From positions 248,001 to 312,000 of the forward strand of contig QNQO01005880.1 in the NCBI GenBank assembly GCA_003290165.1: a stretch of 64,000 nucleotides of DNA, in the 5' to 3' direction. The DNA comes from Berberis thunbergii. Its lineage: Eukaryota; Streptophyta; Magnoliopsida; Ranunculales; Berberidaceae. Below are positions 11,404-21,951 of this stretch, piece by piece. Numbering within the stretch: position 1 is the stretch's first letter; each line of letters starts with the position of its first letter. Made by a program: the position numbers and the translations under genes. A model generated the notes under the pieces. The model was not told the DNA's origin. It did no database searches and was given only the letters and a program-made list of their open reading frames with translations.

Positions 11404-12552
11404 CTGCAATGGCAAAGAGCAGTAAGTGGAAAACATTTGAAGCATGAAAAGGCCTCCAATCAAACCAGCAAGTGTAAAATGAGAAAGACGGAAACTATTG
11501 CCCTTTGAGGCTCCATTTGTGTCATCAAAAGATAACATAGTAAGGAAAACTTCTTTAAGAAAGATTCGTCATATTTGGATAATAGTAATTGAATTTAGAA
11601 AACTATAAATGTTATTAGAACAAAGCAGAGCAAGCATCACACATCACAGGTTCGAACCCGGCCAGTAGCATGTGGTTGGGAGGGCTAAAAAAAGTAAGTT
11701 TCTTTTTTGTTGTTGTTGTGGATTGATTAACAAGTTTTCACATATCGGTGGTTCAAAACTACAGTATTCCAACATTTTGTGAACTTTCCTATGTTAAGTT
11801 TCTAAAAAATGTCAATTTTCATGTACTTTTTCCACTTTTTCTTTTTTTCTTGTTATATACCAAGATCAATAACAAGTTCTACAAATCCAATAACCCCAGT
11901 TATTAAGTGAGTTCCAACTTCCAAGGTAAATATGAATGAGTGAGCTTCATGGCAAGAAGTCGAGTGAGCTTCATGGCAAGAAGTGTAGTGAAACCTTGAG
12001 CTTTACTTTGATTAATCAAATACAAAATTTTCTATTTTGAACTGTGCCAAAACTCAAGTATGTGGCCACCATATCTTGTAAATGAATGCCAGAAATAAGA
12101 GTTAACAAATTATCAGATGTTCCAGAGACTTGGTCATGTTTACTAGAACACCTTTAACCTTAAAACTAAGAAATGAGGATTTTCCTTTTATCAGCAAAAC
12201 ATAGCAACAGTATTAACAATAAGAATCAAAACGACCACAGAATTTAAAATACATAAAATCTAAATCATATAAAAGATGTTAGCCACTAGATTTTTAGAGC
12301 ATTTCAATTCAGCAAACTTATTCAAACACTTTTTGGGCTCCCTCATGACCTATGGAACAGAAATTCAAATGAGAAGAATAATGTAGCAATATTAACACTC
12401 GTACTGTTGTACAACCATCAGCTTGACTCTCAATTTATGTTTTGAGCATTCCAGCTTAATGATGACATAAATAGAAAATATGAAAGATCAAAATAGAACA
12501 CACAAAAGTAACCCACCTACATGAAAAGGCCAGAAAGAGAAATTAGTCTTAC
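11404..12552. other. Spacer inside element A
   Basis: Non-coding, AT-rich. It contains a 22-bp direct duplication (GTGAGCTTCATGGCAAGAAG) near 11940-11990. I saw no exon. Confidence 0.35.
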
Positions 12553-13351
12553 CTGTTTGAATATGCTTGAAACAGGGTCCAGACCACGACTTATCTTAGA
12601 GAATAGCCTAAACATCCTTGACAGATCCTCCACTTACAGATTACATATTATGCTTACCATCTTGCAAAATCCCAATTCCAAGTATGTGTGTGATTCTGTG
12701 TCTATGGAAGAGAACATGAACCAGGTATTTACCTTGTCGTCCCTAAGCAATGCATGGCATCCAGAGTGTTCCTTTTCAAGTAGTTGGCTCGCATATATAT
12801 ATAATAGCTCATGTTGCACTTTCTGCCAAAGGAACATATATTCAATGAATAAATAACTGGAAAAGAATTTTATACAACTTCCTAAGGCGTACAACTCTTA
12901 TCAAAAAGATAAAAATAAAAGATTTTGAAAAAAGGAAAACTCAAAATTTATTAATTGACTCAAATTATTACTTTGTTTTACTTCTTTAGCATCATCTATC
13001 TAGCCTAACCACAGGCTGAAAAATGACATATACCATAAAATTCTAGAAATAAAAACAAACCTCCAATAACTTATGCTCGCTGCTAGAATGCAAGTAATGA
13101 GCTACCCTGTCTTTTTCTCGTTTTAAGCACTCCTCGGCCTGAAAATTACCACGACACCAATATCACCAACCAGATTATCAGGAACAAAAGACAAATTCAA
13201 AGCACAAAAAAACTAATAGGTATTTCACCTTTAGCATGTAATCTGGACAAGAGTCCTCTAGAATCCAATTAGAAGCCTTCCGAGAATAGTAAGCACCTGT
13301 ATCTTTAAGCAGAGCTTCCTCCGCATAAGATTCACCGACAACTTTTTCCAA
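12553..13351 (-). pseudogene. CUL1: CUL1 (cullin-1) fragment, four exons with introns
   Basis: Four exons in order on the minus strand: 13351-13229 (41 codons: [15 protein letters not shown].., [16 protein letters not shown]), 13138-13061 (26: [20 protein letters not shown]), 12822-12733 (30: [30 protein letters not shown]) and 12632-12553 ([26 protein letters not shown]). This is the N-terminal helical region of plant cullin-1, the SCF ubiquitin-ligase scaffold. It lacks the cullin-homology and neddylation domains. The first three exons are in phase and open with normal splice sites. The fourth lacks the G expected after its acceptor (AG/TGGAGG where the family has GTGGAG), which shifts the frame. 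Good conservation suggests capture was relatively recent. Confidence 0.92.
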
Positions 13352-14073
13352 CTATATGACACCAAAATAAATATTTTTTTGCTAATTAAAACTACAAATT
13401 CCTTTGGAACTCAATTACATTATCTTTTATTTTCAGAGTAGCTAAGCATAATGGTACTCCATTTTCCAAAAAATTGTGTTTTTTGACACCATGACCATGC
13501 AGTTGTGCATATTAGCGTGTTCAACAACTTTGTCCAAGTGTAAATAAGAAATTCCAAGGCATGTCTCAATCAATGTATGGAAAGGATTTTTTTTCGGTGG
13601 AACAAAACTTTTCATTAAAACTGAGAAAAACAAGTATGGAAGTTGTAAATCCCGATAACAGGATATGTAAGTACTCATCATGCAGAGTTGCATTATGGAA
13701 GGAACTCAACAATACTGTTTAAAATCAAACCCAAATTGAGAATTTTTGATTTCTTCATAGAAAAACAACTGCTTGTCTTTTAGTAATAAGCAACTATAGT
13801 TGAACTCAACTATAATAAGCAAGTGTGACAGCCGTTGAAGTTCAGTAAGATCTAAACATGGATAGCTTCTTAAGTCATGGTTTTTATCTGTCAAGCTAAC
13901 TTAGTTAATGGTCATACAGTCATACTCCTAAACTGCAAATGACATAATTCATCACTACATACAAGAGCAAATATATATGGAAACAATAGAATAGGGAAAC
14001 GATGAGTTCTTTCATGGCAATACTTTCATATCAATCAAACTCAAGTCATGGTGTGCATTGAAGCAATATATAC
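13352..14073. other. Spacer between P5CS and CUL1 fragments
   Basis: Non-coding sequence that would act as an intron if the P5CS and CUL1 exons were spliced together. Nothing else recognisable. Confidence 0.35.
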
Positions 14074-14504
14074 CTCATATGGAGCTTTCCTGGTACTAAT
14101 TGCATCATTTTCATTAAATATAGGAATAACCCTTAAACGTAACAACACATTCAATGTTTCAGAAAGCTGTTGTCTGAAATTTGGATCTCTAAAATCATTA
14201 TCAGTCACAAGAAGTTGAGAGGATGTCACGTCCAACTGCAGAATACGTGCTACATGTTAGTAACAGAAAGAACCTAAAGCTGATTTGATGAAACAATATA
14301 TGTTTCTACTTATGAATGAAAGAAATGTAGACAACGTGAATGGCAACTAATTGTTCAAAATGAATGATGGTGAAAAATTCAAGAGAATGTTGTATTCTCA
14401 CCTGACTAAACAGTGCATCATAGACAGCCATAAGATCACTCTGTCCAACATCTGCACACGCTTTTCCATCAAGCTCATTTTGTGGCTTCTGAAGATCATT
14501 AAAG
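14074..14504 (-). pseudogene. P5CS: P5CS (delta-1-pyrroline-5-carboxylate synthase) fragment, two exons
   Basis: Exon 14504-14402 encodes [16 protein letters not shown].. and [14 protein letters not shown]. Exon 14235-14074 (54 codons) encodes [15 protein letters not shown].., then [20 protein letters not shown]. This is the N-terminal glutamate 5-kinase domain of the bifunctional enzyme that makes proline from glutamate. The FNENDAIST segment belongs to its active-site region. Both exons are in phase, without stops, and have good sites (TTACAG acceptor, CAG/GTGAGA donor, TCTGCAG acceptor, GAG/GTATAT donor). The reductase domain is absent. The donor phase of the second exon matches the first CUL1 exon. 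Confidence 0.93.
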
Positions 14505-15038
14505 CTGTAAAATATAAATTACAATGAGTTGTTCTCCCTCTATGTACACCAAATGACTAATGCAAACGATTTTTCATACTTCCACAACTGATTATGAATA
14601 AATAAATGCCACTCTTTTAAAACTAAAAGATGCATCAAAATCTAAATGCATTCTTGTGGGGAAACATAACTGTTCAGATTTGCAGATGAGAGAGAAAAGA
14701 AAGCCCTGCTATGGACTCCGTTTTTTAAATAAACACATACATAACAAATAAAAAAATATGAAAATAATGAATAACATGGGAAAATAAGAAATTAGTAAAA
14801 GAGCATATAACATATACTTTTAGTATAAATTATCTTCTATTTTGATACTTAAATTTCTTCATTTGTAGTATCAATAAACAAGGGGCAACAATGATAAATC
14901 AATCAGATTATCCCTTGAAGTGAAAATTTTCCACTATACCACAGATATGTACTTCACTTCAACACTAAACTTTAGTATCTAGTATCTACATCAATTCACA
15001 AAGTAGAAAACATACAAACAAGGGAAGAGACCACAAAC
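14505..15038. other. Spacer between DCD and P5CS fragments
   Basis: AT-rich non-coding stretch, probably native intron remnants of the two neighbouring captured genes. Nothing else seen. Confidence 0.35.
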
Positions 15039-15497
15039 CTCAAAAATTCCATGGAGTTGGTGAGTGGAGTAGTTGTAAAGGAAAAGAGGCAATCCTGGTG
15101 TTATTTGCCTCACTGAATCCCTGTACCTTGGAGGGAGCCCTGAAAAATCAAAATGACAAACAACACAATAACAGATCAGATGTATCCACAAATCATGCGT
15201 ACCCATTAATCAATAAAACCCAATTTCCAAAATTCAATAAAACCCATCAATATCCATGGATCAAAACATCAAATTAAATTCAAATGATTACTCAAATCAA
15301 TTAACAAAGATCAATAAATTAAAAAAAAAAATTGAACTTGAACAACAAAAAGCAAAGGAAATTGGGGGAAAGCTTACCAAAGAGTTGCCTCTTCAAGTTC
15401 TCTTGCATGGTATCATTATTGCAAACAAAGATATACCCACCAACTAGTTCACTCCTTGGAAGTGACTCTGATGGTGGAAGAGCCTTAACTGTTGTTC
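15039..15497 (-). pseudogene. DCD-domain (B2/NRP-like) protein fragment, two exons
   Basis: Exon of about 15497-15378 encodes LPRSELVGGYIFVCNNDTMQ and ENLKRQLF. Exon 15139-15039 encodes GLPPRYRDSVRQITPGLPLF and LYNYSTHQLHGIFE. Together they form the first half of the DCD (Development and Cell Death) domain, as in carrot B2 and N-rich stress proteins. Borders are sound (CTTTG/GTAAGC donor, TTTTTCAG acceptor, GAG/GTTTGT donor) and the join is in frame. No start codon is visible before a TGA upstream of the first exon. This is the cargo nearest the R-end of A. Spliced on to P5CS, the frame would hit a stop at the second codon. Confidence 0.9.
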
Positions 15498-15702
15498 AGA
15501 TTTTACGACTTATTCTCTGCCAAGGAAGAAGAGAGAAAGAGAGGGGCAGAAAGGCAGAGAGGAGGAGAGGTCAGGGGCACTTCGATCTGCTATGAATGAG
15601 GGGGAAAGAGAGCGAGAATGAGAGGGAAGAAAATGTAGAAATGGAAGGGAATCGAGCCGCGTGAATTTTAGTTTTTCCCGCGATCCTTTCATAGCGTTGT
15701 AG
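15498..15702 (-). promoter_or_regulatory. Pyrimidine-rich leader / possible promoter of the element A cargo
   Basis: Read on the minus strand this is CT-rich, like a plant 5' UTR. Near its upstream edge it carries an E2F-type site (TTTCCCGC on the plus strand, 15674-15681). It lies immediately upstream of the DCD fragment and just inside the R side of element A, so it may be the captured promoter of the DCD donor gene. No clear TATA box was identified. Confidence 0.35.
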
Positions 15703-15705
15703 TGC

Positions 15706-15915
15706 CACTACACCAAAATGCTTGTTTAGCTACGGGGAGGTGGCCACGGCTCTAAGCCCTTGGTTTATTTGCCATGGCTATAAACCGTGGATAGCGTGGC
15801 CAACGGCCAAAAACCGTGGCTAAAAAATAGTTAGCCACGGCTCTAAACCGTGGGTGCATTAGCCACGGCCAAAAACCGTTGCTATATTGTGCAACGGCCA
15901 GAAACCGTTGCTAAA
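15706..15915 (-). repeat. R-type terminus and subterminal array of element B
   Basis: Terminal CACTACACC followed by palindromic units of the form GCCACGG(C/T)..CCGTGGC. Here the variants are GGCCAAAAACCGT and GGCTCTAAACCGT rather than the TTTTAA core of the L-end. It matches A's right end (23849-24089 inverted) over the terminal 40 bp and in unit type. Confidence 0.82.
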
Positions 15916-15959
15916 TTAAATTGCTTTGCATGTGCCACGCTCCTGCAAGTGAGAGATTT

Positions 15960-16300
15960 GGAGAGTGCATGATTTCGCGCTCTGGTGAAAATGGGGGGAG
16001 AGTCATTTCGCGCTCTGGCGAAAAAAAATTGGGGAAAAAATTTCGCGAAAAATTGGCGAATTTTTTTTTGCTATTTCGACCTAGATTTCAACCTAAATCA
16101 GAGAGAGGTTTGGCGCAGAGGAGAAGAAGGACGAACTGAAGAAGAAGATGAAGAACCGAAGTAGATTCTCAGATCCAGCGAGAGCTTCAGATCCAGCGAG
16201 GAGCTCTCTGCCCTGATCTCAGATCCAGCGAAGAGGAGGGGTTCCAGCGAGGAGAAAAGGTTCTCGCCCTGCTCTCAGATTAGTTCAGATCTCCTTCCCG
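15960..16300 (+). promoter_or_regulatory. Promoter-like segment with clustered E2F-type motifs (element B)
   Basis: Two near-tandem copies of TTTCGCGCTCTGG (15973 and 16006), a palindromic TTTCGCGAAA (16041-16050) and TTGGCGAA (16053-16060) form a cluster matching the plant E2F consensus TTTSSCGS. A GA-rich leader with repeats of CAGATCCAGCGA (16170-16230) follows and leads into the captured exons on the same strand. E2F sites drive G1/S expression of replication and repair genes, so this may be a captured cell-cycle promoter at the upstream (R) side of the cargo. Motifs are visible; promoter activity is inferred. Confidence 0.5.
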
Positions 16301-16392
16301 GTAAGATGTTTCAGTTCCACTTAGTTATTTGCTTCTTTGAATTGGTGAGAGTTGTTTCCATTCACACAAAAACTTGTCTTGCGCATTATCAG

Positions 16393-16905
16393 ATTAAGGT
16401 CCACCACCACCACCACCACCACCCTTATTTCTCAACTCTCACCAACCATGAAATGTACCAAGCACAACTAGATAAGCACAACACTGCCGATGAAAACCAT
16501 TTTGTTGCTTGCAATCCCTCACTCCCTCAAGTGTCTGAAGATGGGGTAGGAGGTTTTAGGAACTGGGTTTCAAGGAATTATTGTCAAGAAATGGAGCAAA
16601 AGTTGGATGGGGGGTTCACGGTGGGTGGTGATGAAGGAGGAGGTTCTGGGTCAGTCTGTGCAATGGGGTATGGAGATTTGCAGTCACTTAGCTTGTCAAT
16701 GAGTCCTGTATCTCAATCAAGTTGTATTACAACACCCCCACCCCAGCAAATTTCCCCAACTGGAGGAGGAGGAAATGAATGTGTGGCGGCTATGGAGACA
16801 ACAAAGAAGAGAGGGTCAGGAAGGAAGGTGGTGGGACAGAAACAACCAGTTCACAGGAAGTCCATAGACACATTTGGTCAGAGGACATCACAGTGTATAG
16901 GTGTT
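16393..16905 (+). pseudogene. AINTEGUMENTA-like/PLETHORA AP2 factor, first-exon fragment
   Basis: An open frame of about 170 residues contains a His tract with HPYFSTLTNHEMYQ, NWVSRNY, GDLQSLSLSMSPVSQSS and KKRGSG..KQPVHRKSIDTF, then GQRTSQ(C)IG. The SLSLSMSP..SQSS motif followed by the start of the first AP2 repeat (HRKSIDTFGQRTSQYRG in the family) identifies an ANT/PLT/BBM-clade transcription factor. The exon ends about where the family has its first intron (YRG/VTR). The conserved Tyr-Arg is altered to Cys-Ile, and the DNA-binding repeats that should follow are missing. A ten-fold (CCA/CAC) run encodes the His tract. The open frame begins upstream at 16306, but that N-terminus is probably intronic or leader sequence. 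Confidence 0.88.
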
Positions 16906-19628
16906 ACAATGTCTGTGTTCAAACCTGGTGTCTTTAATTTATTTTACCTTTTGTTTTTTGTATTTTTGGGGTTCCTATCATCATTTCATTCATTCATTCA
17001 TTCATTTTTCCATGATGTTTTTTTTAATACAATTGTTGTTTCTTCAAATCAACTCAAGTGAACCATAGAAGCAAGTATGGGTAATTGTTGTTTCTTCAAA
17101 TCAGCTCAAGTGAACCATAGAAGCTCAACAACTTTAACTTCCTCAACTCCAGGTACTCGAACAATATTTTTTTTGCAATAATTGATCTTTTCTTTTAATG
17201 GAGTCTCTTAAGTTTCAGTTTTTTGTTGATGGGTTTTTCTTATTTTGCTTAGATTCTGTGTTTTTGTGTTAATATCTATATGAGGCAATGGGGTTTTGGA
17301 ATAATTTTATTGGATCTTGTACTCAAATAGAAATCCATTTAAAAACTAAACTTTGTTGTAATTATGCGTGTTAATGGTGTTTTAGGACCTCAAAATTGTC
17401 AGTTTTTATCTCAAATTGAACTGGGATCTTCTTCCTCTTGGAATCCAAACAATACCCATTATGTCATTTCTTGAACATGTTCCTTAAGTTTCAGAATCTT
17501 TCACACCAAGTCCCTTAATTAATAATCTGCTTTAGTTTTGTGTTAAAACATCAAAAGCTCCAGCTTGACTCAAAAACACCGAATGGCATTTTTTACAACA
17601 CTTATTCATATGAAGTCTCATTTGTACAATTAGTATGTGGACAGAACCCATTTCTATCCACTTGCAAGTGCCTATCTATTCGAGATGTTGTGCCTTTTAC
17701 AAAAAAAAAAACAATTCTCAAGGAGTGTTGATTCAGAGTCTTGTTTATGTTGAGAAGGTAAGCCTCTTTGTTTTGAGAAGAAGACCGAAAGAAGGTAAGT
17801 CTCTGTAGTAAGACCAAAGAGAGAGGCTTACCTTCTTTCGCTTCTTCTTCTTCTTCTTCTTGTTCATTCCTGGTCTTCTTCTCAAAATAGCAAGCCAATG
17901 CTACTGGTCTTACTATATAACAAATACCCAACTTAGGCCTTGAGTTGGGCTTTTGAAATTGGGCCATTTAAAACTATTCTTGGACTAGACACCTTTGGCC
18001 AAGCCTCAAACTAATTCTTGGGCCTTTTGCTCCTTGTTTTGCTCCTTTTATTTGCATGTAAGCATTCGAAGTCATGTATATGTTAAAAAAAATATATTAA
18101 AAATATTAAGTTTGACCGTGTCGCCGAGTCCTAAATTTTTTTTTAAATTGCCGAGTCGCCGTGTCATATCCGTGTCTGAGTCCGAGTCCGTGCATCCTTG
18201 CATGCAAGTCATGATGCCTTTCCAACAATATCTTAAGCAAACATGGATATTTGTGCCTTTTGACACTGGACACTATATGCTGATGCATCTCTTATGGTAT
18301 GACCTTTTTTAGTTTCTTCACATCTCAATGTTAGCCAAGTATTTAACAGGTGCCACTTGGGTCATCCCGTCTATTTTATCAAGCTATGCAGATTATTTTT
18401 TAAATCAGTTTGAAAATTATGTTTAGGTTGATAATGCAATTTTGTAATTTGAACATTTTTCTTTTGTTTCTGTCATTGCATGGTGTAAATTCTCTTCTTC
18501 CTATCATGTTGTAGATCAGCTTCATATTGCTTTAAATTGTGGTTAATTTTGTCAGTCATGATTTGTACTTTCTGCCACTATGATTGCCCTTTTAATCTGA
18601 GTGAGTTTTGAAAATATAGGATCCAAGTATAAAATATTATTGTTTTGTGGCGGTCCTGCTGCCATGATGAGGTAAGGAAGATTTAAAATATTATTGTTTT
18701 GTGGTTGCTTGACATGTCCAAGGCTTGCCTTGGAACATTGTTTTGGTCGAGAAAAAGCGTTGTTCTTGAATGAACTGTGCATTTATATGGATTGTAATCT
18801 AAGTGGACATGCTACTATAGCTGCTACATGATGCAAAACAATGAAAAATTAGAATTATAAGAAGAAAATGCCAAAGCAGCAAGCTTAATCAGTAATTTAA
18901 GGCTGTAACTCATGGTAGCATGCTTTTGGTGTTCATGTGTTTTCAATGCACACTGCGTGCATATACATATTTATTGAATTTATTATTGATGTGGTCTCAT
19001 TCCAATGATCTGGACGAAAGGTTTCTGATTGTCCTTTGTCTCACACACATGGTAAAAGTGTTCTGGTTTATTTTGGAGATTTGTATTCACAGTGTCTTAC
19101 AATATATAGTTAATTTTTTCAACATAATACACCTTTTTGCTCCAATTCTTTGTCTGTGGTTCAGGTGATGGTTTCATACACCTTGTGTTCGTTGTGTTTT
19201 TAGGTTTCATGTTTGTCTTTTGATAATGTTTATCCTCTGGAACACGAGATAAAAAATATATAGTTAGTTTGAAGGCTCTTCAGAGTTTATATTTTATATC
19301 ACTTCTCAAAACAGATTTTTTGTGGTCTTAGCTTGAGCTGGTGCATGTGTATGTTTTTTTTTTTTCAATCGTAGCTAGTTCTTTGGGGGAATAAATGTAC
19401 CATGCCTCGTTTCACTCTATTTTCAAAAGAAAACTAAGAAATTCCTATGGTAAGTAACGAAGTATCATGTTTTCTTAGGATAATTTCATAATTATCATGT
19501 GGTAGATGAACTTATCATTCCTATAATCTGTTTCAAGTAGGATTTCGTTGATAGGTGATCATTTGACTGTTATCTTTATTCTCTGTTATGAATTATTACT
19601 ATGGTTATAATTTTGCTTCATGCTACAG
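16906..19628. other. Long spacer inside element B, with a hairpin
   Basis: No recognised exon. Two partial copies of a segment ending CAAGTGAACCATAGAAGC lie in tandem at 17037-17125. An inverted pair, TTTTGAGAAGAAGACC (about 17773-17788) and its complement (about 17872-17887) with inner arms GAAAGAAGGTAAG/CTTACCTTCTTTC, would form a hairpin and looks like a small foldback insertion. The rest is AT-rich with short chance ORFs. Confidence 0.4.
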
Positions 19629-20407
19629 GTAAAAAAGAGGCAGAGACTTGTAGAGAACAACTTGCTCTTGCAAAGAGAGATGCAGAGTCAATCGCCATAA
19701 TTACCCCAGAGCTTGCCCATGAGTTTCTTGAGGTTTGGTGATTAATTTTATAAGATTCTTTGTAAATGTGCACTCTATTACATAAACTGGAATGTTTTCC
19801 TAATTTCCTTGTAAAATGGGAAATTTTCTCTAACTCTTAATGTCCTGGCATTTTTTTACCTTATCCTTTGAAGGCAAAATGCCTCAAGACACATAGCAGA
19901 TTGGCAGCTTTCCTTCGGCCTCCTTGTTAATCGAGTCATATAGGGCAAATTCCATGCTGTAATTACAGTAGTTGATTACCTTCTGCTGTTTAGTGCCTAT
20001 CTTTTTTAAAGTAGTCTTAGTCGCTCCATTTAGTACCTCCTAGTAATTGTTTGTCCTGGGTGAATATGAAGCATACTTTTACTTTTGAGTTTTGACTCTT
20101 TCACTCTTAATAGAGATGGAAATCAACAACCACGTTCATATTTACTGCAGTTACCTGGTACTGTTGAGGATTTGCAAGCTGCAATTCAAGATAATATCTC
20201 TCAAGCAAATTCTATTCTGTTTCTAAACCACAATATCCTGGAAGAATATGAGAGCCGACAGCGCAAGGTAAATCATTGCGCAAATTCTATTCTATTTTGT
20301 TTTTGGGGGTTGCCTTAATCATTGGAAGCATCACTTTGCAGATTGAAAAATTGGAAGCCGACGACAGAGAAATGAAAAAGTGTTTAGCTGAGATAGATAA
20401 TTTGAAG
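19629..20407 (+). pseudogene. SMC5: SMC5 fragment, three in-frame exons
   Basis: Exons 19629-19732 (KKEAETCREQLALAKRDAES, IAIITPELAHEFLE), 20151-20267 (LPGTVEDLQAAIQDNISQAN, SILFLNHNILEEYESRQRK) and 20342-20407 (IEKLEADDREMKKCLAEIDN, LK). They have regular sites (TACAG, ACTGCAG and TTTGCAG acceptors; GAG/GTTTGG, CAAG/GTAAAT and GAAG/GTGAGA donors). They read as one open frame of about 95 residues. This is the C-terminal coiled-coil just before the ATPase lobe of SMC5, a subunit of the SMC5/6 DNA-repair complex. The Walker and signature motifs are absent. The splice-competent, stop-free state suggests recent capture. Confidence 0.9.
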
Positions 20408-20632
20408 GTGAGATATGTTATATGTTAATTCTGCTACTTTTCTATAATTAGTGATCAGTTAATTTCTTTAATGGCATTTCATCATTTATGTTTGCTGTAT
20501 TTTCATGTTGTGTTACAGACTGCACTTGCAAGTGAGCACTATCTTGGAAACAGAAGTTACCAGTACCACATTTGTCTTATTTTCCTTTAGAATTTTTTTC
20601 ATTGAACGGTATTCATATTTATTTGTTGACAG

Positions 20633-20718
20633 GAAGAGATGAGATCATCTACAAAGTAAGCAACTCGGATCTTTGTAGCTAAGATCCCACAATCTGTCAC
20701 GGAAGCAGCATTTCAGAG
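20633..20718 (+). pseudogene. hnRNP-type RRM exon fragment
   Basis: One exon between a TTGACAG acceptor and CAGAG/GTAATG donor encodes ATRIFVAKIPQSVTEAAFQR. This is the RNP2 strand and first helix of an RRM as in plant hnRNP/RRM proteins of the 'IP.SVTE' type. A TAA lies in frame just upstream (SSTK then stop). A small candidate exon of another origin precedes it at 20519. Confidence 0.65.
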
Positions 20719-21093
20719 GTAATGATGTTTCATATTTCCTGACTGGTGGGAGTTTGATTTCCTGACAGAGGGTATTCCATCTCATAATTCACGATGTAAA
20801 ACAGGATGTGTTGTTCTTCATGTTTGCTAAATGTTATGCTGAACGCACAAGTATGTGCTTTTTTTAAGTTTTGTGATTTTCTACATCCAAGCAGACTCAG
20901 ACATGTTTATTGTTGATGATGCAATATGGTTTTCATTGCGTGAACTGCAATCTACGTAATTACTTTTAGAAAAATCTTTTCTGGAATGGAAAAATCTTTT
21001 CTTGCATGAAGATAATTAAGTATTTGCTTTTGTTTTTGTTTTTTCTTTTCCTCTTTTCTGTAATGCAATAACCTATTTCTTGTTGTTCTTTAG

Positions 21094-21202
21094 ATATATG
21101 CCAGTGAGGAATCAAACCAGCACTCAGGACCAATTGTTTTTCTACTTGGGAACCTTCTCGCCAGCATCCCATTTCTGTTTCTCATCGCTACTTTTGTATC
21201 GG
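21094..21202 (+). pseudogene. ABCG (WBC) transporter transmembrane exon fragment
   Basis: The exon has TTCTTTAG acceptor and ATCGG/GTAATT donor borders. It encodes IYASEESNQHSGPIVFLLGN and LLASIPFLFLIATFVSG. The ASEESN..SG..VFLLG..L.SIPFLFL pattern is the start of the membrane domain of half-size ABCG transporters. Open, but only 36 residues long. Confidence 0.65.
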
Positions 21203-21300
21203 GTAATTTGCTTTTAAAACAATGATGCCAGTATCCATTTGTATTGTAGGCTTATATGAGCATGATCTTTACCTTCTCCCTATCTGTTTTTGTTATATAG

Positions 21301-21664
21301 CTTGCAACAACTTGAAGCTCATACTCACGAAAGACTGATGTAACCATCTGAACATGCACTTGCCTGATGCTGGAGAGTTGACACAGGTATATTAGATGTT
21401 TGTATATTAGTCGTGATGCTCCTTAGACAATGGGCATGTTGATTTATTCTAGTGTTTTATGTGCATTTGCAATAGGAAGAGTGGAGGGTTGTTGCACAGG
21501 AGTACAACGACTGCCTTAACGGTCTTCGACAGGACGTTATTGAGCTGACAGATGAGTTGGCAGCAGGAAAAGATGCAGTTCAAGCAGCTGAATTAGTGGC
21601 CCGCTTGCACTTAAAGAAAGTGTAGGCAGATTTCTATGCAATATGTGACGCACACCACCCACAG
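21301..21664 (+). pseudogene. Unrecognised captured gene, two exons
   Basis: Exon 21301-21386 ends with NMHLPDAGELTQ. Exon 21476-21664 continues EEWRVVAQEYNDCLNGLRQD, VIELTDELAAGKDAVQAAEL and a stop (TAG) before ADFYAICDAHHPQ. GT-AG borders are good. The sequence looks like a helical, possibly coiled-coil protein; I do not recognise it. Frame damage: one stop in each exon. Confidence 0.45.
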
Positions 21665-21951
21665 GTAAGGTTTGAAGTTTACTATTCCCACTTCATGGTC
21701 ACACGTTAAAGCCACCAGAGGTTGAACGCATCTTGGATAGATGCCTGGTGTCTTTCTGCTGGTGTGAACATGTGCAGTTAATCTTAGTGGGTATTCCTTC
21801 ACCCTTGGCTAACATGAATCAAGTTAAAAAAATAAAAATAGAATTAAGATCATTCAAAAGAAATGTTAAACAACCTCTATAACAGAACAATCACGATTAA
21901 TTAGACTGTTGATATTACTCTGAAGTTGTGCCTTCACCTTTTATTTTCTAG

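Noticed and set aside
15698..15705. A CACTA right-end-like TTGTAGTG directly left of element B
   Set aside because: Only eight bases match and no subterminal repeats precede it. The TGC flanks of B explain the site, so I treat the similarity as coincidence.
18110..18200. CCGAGTCGCCGTGTC-type repeats that look regulatory
   Set aside because: Short, irregular and without pairing or coding pattern; no function can be supported.
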